Part shown: positions 42,853 through 51,868 of the stretch, piece after piece
Layout: the number at the start of each line of letters is the position of its first letter
How positions within the stretch are numbered: position 1 is the first letter of the stretch
Source of the DNA: Mesotoga sp. Brook.08.105.5.1
Lineage (GTDB): Bacteria > Thermotogota > Thermotogae > Petrotogales > Kosmotogaceae
Direction of reading: 5' to 3'
Assembly (NCBI RefSeq): GCF_002752635.1
Contig: NZ_AYTW01000005.1
Location: 1 to 64,000, forward strand
Length of the DNA stretch: 64,000 nucleotides
Made by a program: the position numbers and the translations under genes
Notes under the pieces: generated by a model
Seen by the model: only the letters and a program-made list of their open reading frames with translations
Databases searched by the model: none
Told to the model about the DNA's origin: nothing

Positions 42853-45541
42853 GATCAAACCTCCCAACTCTTCTAGTCGGCAACCTGAAAGTGAAGTTAG
42901 TTCCTCCGCTTCCGCTTGAAGCGGAAATCTCTCCCCCGTGTTCCTCAACAATCTTCTTGCATATCGAAAGTCCTAGACCCGTGCCAAAGGTCTTGGTAGT
43001 GAAGAACGGCTCAAAGATACGCTTCAACGTCTCCTCTGGTATCGTTCTTCCGCCATTCCAGACGGAAAAGTTTATACTATCATCTTCTTCTTGAATAGTT
43101 ATCCGTACTTCACCATCACTTTCAGAAGCCTCAATAGCGTTCTGAACAAGGTTAATTATTACCTGTTTAATCCTGTCTTTGTTGCCGTAATACTCAATTT
43201 CATCTTTTCTTGAGTATAGAACAAGTTTAACACTTTCTTGGACGGCTTTTTCTTCAAAACCGGCAAGTATCTCGCGTGTTATGGAAACGAGATCGAACTT
43301 CTCGTCCGTTGTTACACTCCTTCTTCGCGAGGCTTCTAGTACTTCTCCAACTATGCTGTCGAGTCTACGGAGTTCTTCCATAAGTATCTTCGCATATTCT
43401 CTAGTTTTTTCCCTGTCGGAAGAGGCCAGAATCCTCTTAACAAAACCGCCGATTATCGTGATGGGGTTTCTGATTTCGTGAGCAACTTTGGCAGACATTT
43501 CTCCGAGAGCAGCGAGTTTTTCTCTGCTTTTCAACTCCTGTTCCAGCTTTCTTCTTCTAGTTATTTCATCTAGAGATAGAATCACACCGGTAAGCTTCTT
43601 TCTTCTCTCTTCTCTCAAAGGTGTTATTTGAACATCGAAATACTTGTCGCCAAAAGCGTTAAAATGCTGATCAGTCAAAGTAATCGTCTCTCCAATTCTC
43701 ATCGCGTCAAAGAGTAGTTCGATGATACCGTCGAGTTTCAAATTCATGGACTGGATGCTCTTTCCGATAATGTCATTTCTATTGACGTCAAGAAGGAACT
43801 CAGCGGTTCTGTTTACCTCTGTTATTTTGCCTTCAACCGAACAGACGATTATTGCCGATTCGAGAGACTGAAGAATACTTGATACAAACCTACGATAGTA
43901 ATTAGATAGGTTTTTCTCCTTCTCAAGGCTCTCAGCCATCTGGACAATTCTCTCGTAGTTCTCCGTAAGCTCCAGAGCTACCCCTGTGCTGTCGGCAAGC
44001 AACCCGAGAATCTCCGTATCGGCATTGCTGATTCTCTTTCCTGAATCACTGTTGTCGATTATCAGAATTCCTAATACTTCTTCTTCACCGGATACGGGAA
44101 CAATCAAGTATTCATCTGAACCGATGATCCTATTGAGAAGAGCCAACTCTTCCCCTCTCAGCCTAAGCATTTCGGGTGTGACGTGAACGATTTTCTTCCT
44201 CAGGACTACTCTCTCAAGGATGATATTACCCGGGTAAGAAATCAACGCCCTAGATTCATTTTCATCATTTGAAGATTCCTCAAACGACACATCCTGAAGA
44301 TATCTTGCTAGATCGCTATACACTGATCTGTCCGAGTTTTCTCTGCTTTTTGAGAGCATTTTGCTCTCTTCAACAAGAACAGAACGTGCGTTATCCACTC
44401 TGAAGAATATTGCTCTATCGAATTTAAGTCCGGAGGAGTGGGTTGCGCCCATAAGAAGAATTCTAATTATTCTCTCTCTGTCAAGGCTTCTCTTCATTGC
44501 CTCTGTGATTTTGTGAAGCACGCTCAATTTGAAGAGTTGCTCTTTCTGTTCGCTTATTAGTTCCTCATGCTTCTTTCCGAGCTGCCTGAGTTTTCTCACT
44601 TCCATTTCCAGTCGAGAAGTAAGTCTTAACCTACTTATGGCAACTGCCATCCTTCTACTCATATCATCAAGCATCTTCAAATCTTCTCTGTCAAGGTGTT
44701 TGTAAGCTCTGAATTCACCTTCTACCTCTTCTCTATCGGCAGCAACAATCAATCCAACTACCATTCCCTCGACCAAGAGTGGAACTGCTATGAACGAACC
44801 TACGGAGACTTCTTCTGTGAAGATCACTGATGAAAGATCCGACTTCTTGGCTGAAACAAAAAGCCTCTCTCTTGAGAGAGCATCAAGTTGCTCATCGGAA
44901 ATACTCATCTCTATTCCTCGTAAAGGACTTGTTCCTTCACCAATCGCTGCCCTAAGGTGAAATGAGGTGTCAAGCCTTTCAAGAAAGAAGATCCATCTAA
45001 CCCTTAACATCTCTCTGGCAATTTCAAGAGATCTATATACAAGCTCTTCCGAATCGGTTTCCGTTTCGAGAACCGAAGTTAATCGAGAGACAAGCTTCAG
45101 TCTCCTGTAGCTTTCTTCTTCTAGCGATCTCTTGATTGAATAGTGCAGAGCCATTTCTAGCTCCTTTATCCAGCTTCCGAGTGAGCCTTTGACTTTAGAT
45201 TTTGTAGGGAAGGTCAAAAGGCCGAGCGGTTCACCCTCGCAAAACAAACCTATGAACTTAACCTTTTCCTTATGTTCCTCGAGATGAGTAGAAAGGACTA
45301 TCTCCTTCTCGAACACATCAGCTTTGTTTAGTTCTCTCAGAAAGGGATTCTTATTCAATCCAATTTCCCTTCCTGTACGGGTGAATCCTTCTCTGAAATT
45401 CACTTCCTTGAAGACATCCCGGTACTTCTCCAGAATAAAGAGTGATGGTTCCGATGAGATTTCCAGCGCTATTCTTTTCAGTATTCTCTGGATTATCTCA
45501 TCAGAAGATGTTTCAAACCCCGTTCCTCTCAGTTCAATCAC
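42827..45541 (-). CDS. Soluble sensor histidine kinase with two GAF and one PAS domain
   Basis: About 904 residues, GTG at 45541 forming GTGA overlap with the previous stop (45544 is an alternative). No membrane segment. Order: variable N-terminus, GAF (about 160-310), coiled coil, GAF (about 345-535), PAS (about 555-670), HisKA with phosphoacceptor His in KVAHEIRNP, HATPase with N box QVIINLVQNAIEAS and G2 FGTGLGLSICKK. All catalytic boxes are present. It should sense a cytoplasmic ligand or redox state and phosphorylate the receiver at 42490. Its 3' end overlaps the receiver start by 26 bases. Confidence 0.93.
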   Translation of the reverse strand: MIELRGTGFETSSDEIIQRILKRIALEISSEPSLFILEKYRDVFKEVNFREGFTRTGREIGLNKNPFLRELNKADVFEKEIVLSTHLEEHKEKVKFIGLFCEGEPLGLLTFPTKSKVKGSLGSWIKELEMALHYSIKRSLEEESYRRLKLVSRLTSVLETETDSEELVYRSLEIAREMLRVRWIFFLERLDTSFHLRAAIGEGTSPLRGIEMSISDEQLDALSRERLFVSAKKSDLSSVIFTEEVSVGSFIAVPLLVEGMVVGLIVAADREEVEGEFRAYKHLDREDLKMLDDMSRRMAVAISRLRLTSRLEMEVRKLRQLGKKHEELISEQKEQLFKLSVLHKITEAMKRSLDRERIIRILLMGATHSSGLKFDRAIFFRVDNARSVLVEESKMLSKSRENSDRSVYSDLARYLQDVSFEESSNDENESRALISYPGNIILERVVLRKKIVHVTPEMLRLRGEELALLNRIIGSDEYLIVPVSGEEEVLGILIIDNSDSGKRISNADTEILGLLADSTGVALELTENYERIVQMAESLEKEKNLSNYYRRFVSSILQSLESAIIVCSVEGKITEVNRTAEFLLDVNRNDIIGKSIQSMNLKLDGIIELLFDAMRIGETITLTDQHFNAFGDKYFDVQITPLREERRKKLTGVILSLDEITRRRKLEQELKSREKLAALGEMSAKVAHEIRNPITIIGGFVKRILASSDREKTREYAKILMEELRRLDSIVGEVLEASRRRSVTTDEKFDLVSITREILAGFEEKAVQESVKLVLYSRKDEIEYYGNKDRIKQVIINLVQNAIEASESDGEVRITIQEEDDSINFSVWNGGRTIPEETLKRIFEPFFTTKTFGTGLGLSICKKIVEEHGGEISASSGSGGTNFTFRLPTRRVGRFDLEKKSADS

Positions 45542-45987
45542 CACTTCTCGACAATCTCTATTATCATTCTCATGTGCTCAACATGACTTCCCTTCCAGTA
45601 GATATGACCGCAATTCTTGCACTTTGAGAAGTTCTCTTTTGTAAGTAGTATGTAGTCCGGTACTCCGCAAAGATCTTCAAGAGAGGCTATTTCTAGCTCG
45701 CCGTTGCATTTTGAACATCTGCTGAGGAAATCGATATCTTTGTGACTTATCCTGAACCTGTGAACGACCGACTTCAGTTGCGACTTCCAGTTCTCCGATT
45801 TGATAAGGTAACATCTGATCCTGAATCTCATTGCAATTTCGAGAGCTTTCCTGCTCTTGGTAAGAAATACGTCTCGATTGCTGACAGCTCCTTCAATCTC
45901 ATTTCTTGAGCATATCTCGGTGTCGAAGCCAAGAAACCGGAGCTTCTTCGCCAGCTTTGTAAGAGAGTCTTCAACTAGGAACTTCAT
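45538..45987 (-). CDS. Mut7-C RNase domain protein
   Basis: 149 residues. Mut7-C domain: an N-terminal PIN-like part with FLVEDSLTKLAKKLRFLGFD, quoted as FLVEDSLTKLAKKLRFLG, and DVFLTKSRK, followed by a zinc ribbon with CSKC and CKNC. In eukaryotic Mut-7 this is the RNA-processing region; bacterial forms are probable RNases of unknown substrate. ATG overlaps the rsmD stop by four bases. Confidence 0.85.
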   Translation of the reverse strand: MKFLVEDSLTKLAKKLRFLGFDTEICSRNEIEGAVSNRDVFLTKSRKALEIAMRFRIRCYLIKSENWKSQLKSVVHRFRISHKDIDFLSRCSKCNGELEIASLEDLCGVPDYILLTKENFSKCKNCGHIYWKGSHVEHMRMIIEIVEKW

Positions 45988-46541
45988 TTCTTCACCATGA
46001 TCGAGAATACTATCCCTGCATATTCTCTTTGATCGATAAGCCTAAACAGAGTACCGGTTCTTGCAAGAGAATCGCTTTCTCTCTTTGAAGTTTCGACTAT
46101 CAGGAGACTTCTAGAGTTTAGAACGACAGAGTTTTGTTCTAGCAATTCAATAAGAGGTTTGGTATATTGTTCATCAAAAGGGGGATCTGCAAAGATAATA
46201 TCAAATTCAACACCCTTTCTTACGAGGGAAGGGATGGCTCTGCGGAAGTCGGAGCAGACTATTTTCAAGTCCGCTGAAGGATCAAGTCCATTCTTGCTTT
46301 CGAGAATTGATTGACATGCCTTCTTTGATGAATCAACTGATGTTACATCTATTGCGCCTCTACTCAATGCTTCAAAAGAAATTATTCCGCTTCCTGAGAA
46401 GAGATCAAGAAAGGTCTTCGAGCTCACGTCCACTATATCGAAAAGGGCCTTTCTGGCGGACTGAGGTGTATATCTTGTACTCCTCCTTGGAGGAGTCTTT
46501 ATAGATCGTCTAGCCCACTTCCCTCCGGTTATGACCAACAT
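45984..46541 (-). CDS. rsmD: RsmD, 16S rRNA m2G966 methyltransferase
   Basis: 185 residues from ATG 46541, one base past the recG stop, with GAGG 9 bases before it (itself inside the recG end). The SAM-binding motif is FLDLFSGSGIISFEALSRGA, and the catalytic motif IV is FADPPFDEQY. N-terminal GGKWARRSIKTPP resembles RsmD's GGxxxGRxLxxP. Methylates G966 in helix 31 of 16S rRNA. Coupled with recG and the Mut7-C gene. Confidence 0.93.
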   Translation of the reverse strand: MLVITGGKWARRSIKTPPRRSTRYTPQSARKALFDIVDVSSKTFLDLFSGSGIISFEALSRGAIDVTSVDSSKKACQSILESKNGLDPSADLKIVCSDFRRAIPSLVRKGVEFDIIFADPPFDEQYTKPLIELLEQNSVVLNSRSLLIVETSKRESDSLARTGTLFRLIDQREYAGIVFSIMVKK

Positions 46542-46542
46542 A

Positions 46543-48900
46543 CTATCCAACCTCTATCAATCTTACTCTTTCCGAGTATAGCCTCTGCATTTCGATTCTG
46601 AGAGCTCCATGCTCCAGAAGATCGGGGTCTCTTTCAATAGTTTCCTGAGCATCTTCCCTGGCTTTGAAAAGGAGATCTTGATCATCGACAATGTCGCCGA
46701 GAAGAAATTGAGGCATTCCGTGCTGCCTCAAACCAACGAACTCACCGGGGCCTCGAAGTCTAAGATCGAGCTCAGCAACATCAAATCCACTTGCGGTCGA
46801 AGCAAACTCTCTCAACCTCGAGAGCGCTTCGCCCGAAATCGCCCGGTTCATTAGCATGACGCAAATCGACTTGAGATTGCTTCTTCCTACACGTCCTCTG
46901 AGCTGGTGAAGTTGCGCCATTCCAAATCTTTCGGGGTGTTCAATAACCATAACGGTTGCCGTAGGTATATCAATTCCTACCTCAACAACAGTTGTGGAAA
47001 CAAGAATCATGCTCTTCTTTGATTTGAATCTCTGCATAATCTCTTGCTTTTCGGTGTCGGTTAGTCTTCCATGGAGCAGTTCCACTCCTGCACCAGGGAA
47101 GACTTTCTCTCTTAGCCTTGCCGCTTCATCTGTTGCATTTTTCAGGTCTACTTGCTCTGACTCTTCTACGAGAGGATAAATGAAGAAAATCTGATGACCC
47201 ATCTTTATTTCCTCCGAAATGAATGAATAGAGATGATCTATCCTGCTTCGGGCAAGCAGTATCGTTCGTACTGGCGATCTTCCTTTTGGCATCGTATGAA
47301 TTGTTGATACGTCAAGATCACCGTATACCGTCAAGGCAAGTGTTCTGGGGATAGGGGTCGCAGTCATGACAAGACTATCAAGAAGTCTCCCCTTTGAAGT
47401 CAATGTTTCACGTTGCTTAACTCCGAATCTGTGCTGTTCGTCGACCACAACAAGACCAAGGCTTCTGAACTCCACACCCTCCTGAATTAGGGAATGGGTT
47501 CCAACCACTACGTCTATCTCTCCCTTTGTCAATCTGGTTCTGATACTCTCCTGATCAGTCTTCTTGAGTGAACCAGTCAACAGTGCGACGTCGATACCTA
47601 GCGGTTCAAGATCCTTCTTCAACTTTTCGAAGTGCTGCATTGCCAAGACAGACGTTGGAACCATCAAGGCGCTCTGATATCCAGCTTCATAGTTGTCTGT
47701 GATTGCCAGTTCGGCTACAAGTGTCTTTCCAGAGCCCACATCTCCCTGAAGCAACCTGCTCATTGGCGAGGTGGCCCTCATATCATCTCTTATCTCTCTG
47801 AAAGCCTTTACCTGATCTTCTGTTAACTCAAAGGGCAGTGACTCTACAAGTCTTTCGGCGAGAATCCCGGCGATTTCCTTAGGTAGGCCTTGGTATTTAC
47901 ACCTTATCTGTCTTCTACGAGAAAGAACTGCTATCTCAAATAAGAAAAACTCTTCATATGCAAGCGTTTCGCGAGCCTTTCTTGCTTCGAACATGCTCTT
48001 GGGAAAATGTATCGCAGTGAATGAATGCTTTCTTTCGAGGAGCTGCCTTCTTTCTTTGATCTTCAGAGGGATAAGGTTTTCTAGGGATCTCACAACACCA
48101 AGATTGCGCTTGGTTATTTTCCTCATCATTTTCATAGAGATTCCTGAAGTAAGGGAGTAGACGGGCAGAATCTCCCCCGAGACTTCGCCATTCACTTCTT
48201 CGATTTCCGGAGAGTTCATCTCCAGAGGACCAAATGGGGTCTTCTTTGCCAATCCGTGAATGAGATACTCTTTGTCTTTCTTGAGCTTTTGTAGAATGTA
48301 GTCCTGATTGAACCATTTGAGAAGCAGTTGACCGAAGCCATCGCCTGCGACTGCAGAGATTATCGTGTAGCCTGAAACCTTCTTAACTGAGAAGTTAAGT
48401 ATTCTCGCCCTTACACTTACCTTGGAATCAGCTGAAAGTGACGAAATCGGGAGAATCACCCTTCGGTCTTCGTAGTCTCTCGGAAAGTAATAGATCAGAT
48501 CACCAATTGTTTCGATATCCATTCTCTTAAGAATTTTGGATCTTGCTTCACCGACTGAGTAAGCATACTTTATGGGTGTTGAGGGTGACACGGGCCTTCC
48601 TAGTAGCGCCTCGATTTCGTCAACAGTTCGCAGAAGGAAAATCCTTCTCAACTTTGCTACCATTTCGAGTCCATTTATTAGTCTCTTTTTCCTTCTATCT
48701 TGACTGAGCGCTTCGCTTTTCGAGAAGTAGGAGACGAATTTGGACAAGTATTCGTTGAGTAAGGGAAATCGGGAAAACTCCTCTTTGTTTGTCTGAGATA
48801 CGATTCGCTTCAGTTCAGAGAAGAGAACTTCATTGTCTCTTCCTGAGAGCGAAGCTTCGAAAAGCATTTCACATTCGTCAAGGACTTGCTCAAAAAGCAT
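46543..48900 (-). CDS. recG: ATP-dependent DNA helicase RecG
   Basis: 785 residues from ATG 48900, which overlaps the degV stop in TAATG; a GTG at 48927 is possible. Rescues stalled forks by regression and processes recombination intermediates. An N-terminal helical extension (~100 residues, absent in E. coli RecG) precedes the wedge OB domain, as in the T. maritima enzyme. Helicase motifs: GDVGSGKTLVAEL (Walker A), VVDEQHRFGVKQR (DEQH), TATPIPRTLAL, HGRLTDTEKQ, and HQLRGRVGRS. All intact. Confidence 0.97.
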   Translation of the reverse strand: MLFEQVLDECEMLFEASLSGRDNEVLFSELKRIVSQTNKEEFSRFPLLNEYLSKFVSYFSKSEALSQDRRKKRLINGLEMVAKLRRIFLLRTVDEIEALLGRPVSPSTPIKYAYSVGEARSKILKRMDIETIGDLIYYFPRDYEDRRVILPISSLSADSKVSVRARILNFSVKKVSGYTIISAVAGDGFGQLLLKWFNQDYILQKLKKDKEYLIHGLAKKTPFGPLEMNSPEIEEVNGEVSGEILPVYSLTSGISMKMMRKITKRNLGVVRSLENLIPLKIKERRQLLERKHSFTAIHFPKSMFEARKARETLAYEEFFLFEIAVLSRRRQIRCKYQGLPKEIAGILAERLVESLPFELTEDQVKAFREIRDDMRATSPMSRLLQGDVGSGKTLVAELAITDNYEAGYQSALMVPTSVLAMQHFEKLKKDLEPLGIDVALLTGSLKKTDQESIRTRLTKGEIDVVVGTHSLIQEGVEFRSLGLVVVDEQHRFGVKQRETLTSKGRLLDSLVMTATPIPRTLALTVYGDLDVSTIHTMPKGRSPVRTILLARSRIDHLYSFISEEIKMGHQIFFIYPLVEESEQVDLKNATDEAARLREKVFPGAGVELLHGRLTDTEKQEIMQRFKSKKSMILVSTTVVEVGIDIPTATVMVIEHPERFGMAQLHQLRGRVGRSNLKSICVMLMNRAISGEALSRLREFASTASGFDVAELDLRLRGPGEFVGLRQHGMPQFLLGDIVDDQDLLFKAREDAQETIERDPDLLEHGALRIEMQRLYSERVRLIEVG

Positions 48901-49796
48901 TACTTTCTTTCTTTCTCCCCGTAACACGCCAGGCCAAAGACTGCGGGTCCGCTATGGCAGGCTATTGTTGGCCAGATTCTTCCGGCAACAAGTTCAATCT
49001 CATTTCTTTGGATGCCTAAATTCTCTTCGATCAACTCGACGGTTTTTTCGGTTGTTTCTTTCGCAATATCCGAGTACTCCTCGCTCCCGTAGATAGAGTA
49101 CAAAACAACTGATTCTCTCCTTCTCTCGAGAAACTCAAGGACGTTTGAAACCATCTGCTCCTGCAACTTCTTCATACCTCTAAGCTTCGCCACAGGACTA
49201 ATATATCCTTCTTCATCCACTGAAAGAATCGGCTTGATGTTGAGCAAGGTTCCGGCTAGCCCCTGTGCTTTTCCTATTCTTCCGTTCTTTATCAAGTATT
49301 TCAGCGTGGGAACGCTGAATTCCATGAACGTATCTTGAATTATCTCCGGCACTCTCGATATTGCCTCATCGATCTCCAACCCTCGTTCTATTAACTCAAT
49401 AAGTTTCTTAGCGATCAAATAAGCTCCAATAGAGACTTTTCTGGTATCAACAACTGTGACTTCTAGCCCCTCCACCATTTTGGAGGCCATAACGCAAGTA
49501 TCATACAGACCCGACATCTTCGATGAGAAATGAATATCAAGTAGCTTCGTGTAACCTTTTGACTTTATGTCATTGTAGTAATCAAGAACCTGTCCGAGTG
49601 GCGGTTGAGCTGTGTGAAACTCTCTGGAGCTTTCGACGATATTGTAGAAAACATTCTCCATGAAGTCAAACTCGTCGTTATATTCCTTATCATCAATAAT
49701 GATTTTCATTCCCATGAAAAAGAGTTTATGCTCCTCAACGAAACTTCTCGTTGGCGCACAACCTGAATCAACGGATACCGCAATCAATTCGTTCAC
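48900..49796 (-). CDS. DegV family fatty-acid-binding protein
   Basis: 298 residues. Binds acyl chains; in Gram-positives it works as FakB with a fatty acid kinase. N-terminal VSVDSGCAP, a middle motif HFSSKMSGLYDT (typical ISSxLSGTYx), VVDTRKVS, and PVAKLRGMKK (phosphate-facing site). The late motif SIYGSEE and the final HSGPAVFGLACY match the family. FakA is not in the window. GTG start overlaps the small upstream gene; it ends in the recG start. Confidence 0.9.
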   Translation of the reverse strand: MNELIAVSVDSGCAPTRSFVEEHKLFFMGMKIIIDDKEYNDEFDFMENVFYNIVESSREFHTAQPPLGQVLDYYNDIKSKGYTKLLDIHFSSKMSGLYDTCVMASKMVEGLEVTVVDTRKVSIGAYLIAKKLIELIERGLEIDEAISRVPEIIQDTFMEFSVPTLKYLIKNGRIGKAQGLAGTLLNIKPILSVDEEGYISPVAKLRGMKKLQEQMVSNVLEFLERRRESVVLYSIYGSEEYSDIAKETTEKTVELIEENLGIQRNEIELVAGRIWPTIACHSGPAVFGLACYGEKERK

Positions 49797-50104
49797 CTTC
49801 CTTCGGCGAAAATCTGTTCTTGGTCGTCTCCGTTATCTATTCTCACGCACCATCTACCATCGACAAAATCAGTCTCTAGTGAATAGCCGTTAAGTTCCAC
49901 AGCAAGTGGTCTGCCATTATCTATGCTGAACTGAAGAAGTCTTTCGGCAGAAACCCTTACTCCCCTCTTTACAGAAGCCTCAAGCATTAACTGCGTGTTT
50001 TTGCGATTTGAGTTCACAACACTCAGTGCAAAAAAAGAAGTTATCATACAGATACTCAGAAGTAAGACAGAGAGAACAAGTGTAACAATGTTGCCTCTTC
50101 TCAT
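49793..50104 (-). CDS. Small membrane-anchored protein, possibly PilX-like minor pilin
   Basis: 103 residues. ATG at 50104 overlaps the hpt stop (TGATG) with AAGGTG before it. The N-terminus MRRGNIVTLVLSVLLLS and a hydrophobic helix of about 20 residues look like the PilX-type class of type IV prepilins (short basic leader ending RG, no Glu at +5). The remainder is a short soluble domain. No other pilus gene is near. A simple signal-anchor protein is an equal possibility. Confidence 0.55.
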   Translation of the reverse strand: MRRGNIVTLVLSVLLLSICMITSFFALSVVNSNRKNTQLMLEASVKRGVRVSAERLLQFSIDNGRPLAVELNGYSLETDFVDGRWCVRIDNGDDQEQIFAEGR

Positions 50105-50637
50105 CAATCACCTTTCAAATAACCTACGTAAGGTAGATTTCTGTATACTTCATCATAGTCAAGTCCATATCCAACAATGAACTGATCGCCTATTCTTTCG
50201 CCGGTAAAGTCTATCCCAACACCATGATCGTGAATAGTCTTTTCAAAGAGCGAGACCAGTTTCACGTCTGCCGGTTTCTGCTTCCAGATATAGTTTATTA
50301 TGTATCTCAAAGTTCCTCCGGTGTCAACTATGTCTTCAACAAGAAGAACGTAACGGTCCGTAACAGATTCATCCACCCATGTCTTCACACGAATTCTTCC
50401 CGTAGTGGAGACTCCTGAATAACTGGAAACATGAACGAAATTATAGCGCACCTTTAACTCAAGTCTCTTTAGGAGATCGCTATAGAAATGAACTGAGCCC
50501 TTCAGAATGCAGACAGCCGTTATCTCTTCAGTAATCGAGGAGTAGTAACTGTTGATTTCTTCTGCAAGTCTACTAACAATTCTCTCAAGGGCCTCTTCTG
50601 AGTAAAGAACCGCGATCTTAGCAGGATCAAAGAGCAT
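50104..50637 (-). CDS. hpt: Hypoxanthine phosphoribosyltransferase
   Basis: 177 residues from ATG 50637, 8 bases after GGAGG; the GTG at 50646 sits too close to that site. Salvages hypoxanthine and guanine with PRPP. Motifs: LKGSVHFYSDLLKRL (early loop), YSGVSTTGRI, the PRPP loop VLLVEDIVDTGGTL and YGLDYDEVYRNLPY. Length is usual. First gene of the leftward string, driven by an extended -10 promoter just upstream. Confidence 0.96.
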   Translation of the reverse strand: MLFDPAKIAVLYSEEALERIVSRLAEEINSYYSSITEEITAVCILKGSVHFYSDLLKRLELKVRYNFVHVSSYSGVSTTGRIRVKTWVDESVTDRYVLLVEDIVDTGGTLRYIINYIWKQKPADVKLVSLFEKTIHDHGVGIDFTGERIGDQFIVGYGLDYDEVYRNLPYVGYLKGD

Positions 50638-50663
50638 TTCCTTCACCTCCGGCAGTCATGATA

Positions 50664-50672
50664 ATTATACCA
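50664..50672 (-). promoter_or_regulatory. Extended -10 promoter of the hpt operon
   Basis: On the minus strand TGGTATAAT gives a consensus -10 (50664-50669) with the TGn extension. No good -35 is seen at 17 bases, which is typical of extended -10 promoters. The leader would be about 20 bases. Confidence 0.6.
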
Positions 50673-50808
50673 TCGCAGAAAGACTATAAAACTATCAATT
50701 CTTCTGAAGCATTAAGTGGAAATGCGAGGTTGAGTAGGTTACAATCCTTCTTGTGAAGTTGCACGGATTTCTTGGCTAATCTTTTTGCCTACAGAATGGG
50801 GCGATTGT

Positions 50809-51750
50809 ATGGATCAGCATTTTCTGATTAATTACCTCGACGCTTCCGAACATGAGCTTCCTCTAGATTTGCCGACAGTCTTTGGGAGGGAAAGCGAAAC
50901 ATACCTGGAAGTGGGGTTTGGTAGTGGCGAGTTCCTTGTTCAGAAAGCGATTGATAATTCTGCAAAAGATTTCCTGGGAGTTGAGTTGTCTGTAATAAGC
51001 ACAGAGAAACTTCTTAAATCGCTTAAGAGAGAGCTTGTAGAAAACGTCCGAGTGCTTCTGACGGATGCATCTTTCTGTTTAAATAACGTAATTCCTAAGG
51101 ATTCACTGTCCGGTGTTTATATGAATTTCCCCTGTCCGTGGCCAAAGAAAAGACATTCAAATCGGCGGCTGAACGACCCCAATTTCGTTTTGAAGATTGG
51201 GCGGGTTCTAAAAAAAGGGGGTTTCTTTCAGCTCTACTCCGATTCGAAGGAATTCATCTCTGAGATGAGCTCAAGCGTAGACCTAACTGGTCTCTTCGAT
51301 TCGGTCACAGTCGAAATAAATCCAACGGCCGGAGTGGGAACTAGATACGAGAGAAAATGGCTGGCTATGCAGAGGGAGATATTCAGACTCATCTGTAGAA
51401 GAAACAGCAAAGCAGTGAACTGTGAAGAGGATGTGGTTAACTTGTCGCATTTGTGGGTGAAGAACATCGACAAGTCCCAGCTTAATAGAGTTGCAGGGCG
51501 GTCGTTTTCTAGTGATGAGATGTTTGTCAAGTTCATGGGGGTCTACAGAAAGCTTGATAATGAGGTCTTTCTAATTGAGACTCTTTCGGTTGACAGAGGC
51601 TATTCTCAAAGATTCTATATAAGTCTTTCCAAAAGGGAAGAAGTTTGGCTGATTCAACTAGATAGTCAAGCGAAACCTTTTAGGACCAGAGCGGTAAAAT
51701 TCGCCTTTAGAATGCTCTCTCGGATACTTGGTGACGAAAGTCGAGCTTAA
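50809..51750 (+). CDS. trmB: TrmB, tRNA m7G46 methyltransferase with C-terminal extension
   Basis: 313 residues from ATG 50809 (GGGG 8 bases before); a TTG at 50785 is possible but has no site. SAM motif YLEVGFGSGEFLVQKA, then FLGVELS, and the substrate motif FPCPWPKKRHSNRRLN, where the usual PDPWPKKRH has Cys in place of Asp. The core is about 210 residues; the extra ~100 at the C-terminus, also found in Thermotoga TrmB, has no known fold that I recognise. Monocistronic, divergent from hpt. Confidence 0.93.
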   Translation: MDQHFLINYLDASEHELPLDLPTVFGRESETYLEVGFGSGEFLVQKAIDNSAKDFLGVELSVISTEKLLKSLKRELVENVRVLLTDASFCLNNVIPKDSLSGVYMNFPCPWPKKRHSNRRLNDPNFVLKIGRVLKKGGFFQLYSDSKEFISEMSSSVDLTGLFDSVTVEINPTAGVGTRYERKWLAMQREIFRLICRRNSKAVNCEEDVVNLSHLWVKNIDKSQLNRVAGRSFSSDEMFVKFMGVYRKLDNEVFLIETLSVDRGYSQRFYISLSKREEVWLIQLDSQAKPFRTRAVKFAFRMLSRILGDESRA

Positions 51751-51832
51751 TAGTGAGGCGCATTTTTGGGAAGTTCTGCTTTTCTTAATAGAGTAGGAAG
51801 CGCTTTCATTGAACGGGGCAAATCATAGTTAT

Positions 51833-51856
51833 GGCGGGGCGCAGAAGCGCCCCGCC
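51833..51856. terminator. GC-rich hairpin between convergent trmB and fabF
   Basis: GGCGGGGCGC, an AGAA loop and GCGCCCCGCC form a perfect 10-bp stem. T-runs are absent on both sides, so termination may be weak or the hairpin may act as a 3' stability element. It stops 13 bases before the fabF end. Confidence 0.55.
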
Positions 51857-51868
51857 CGATTAAGATAG

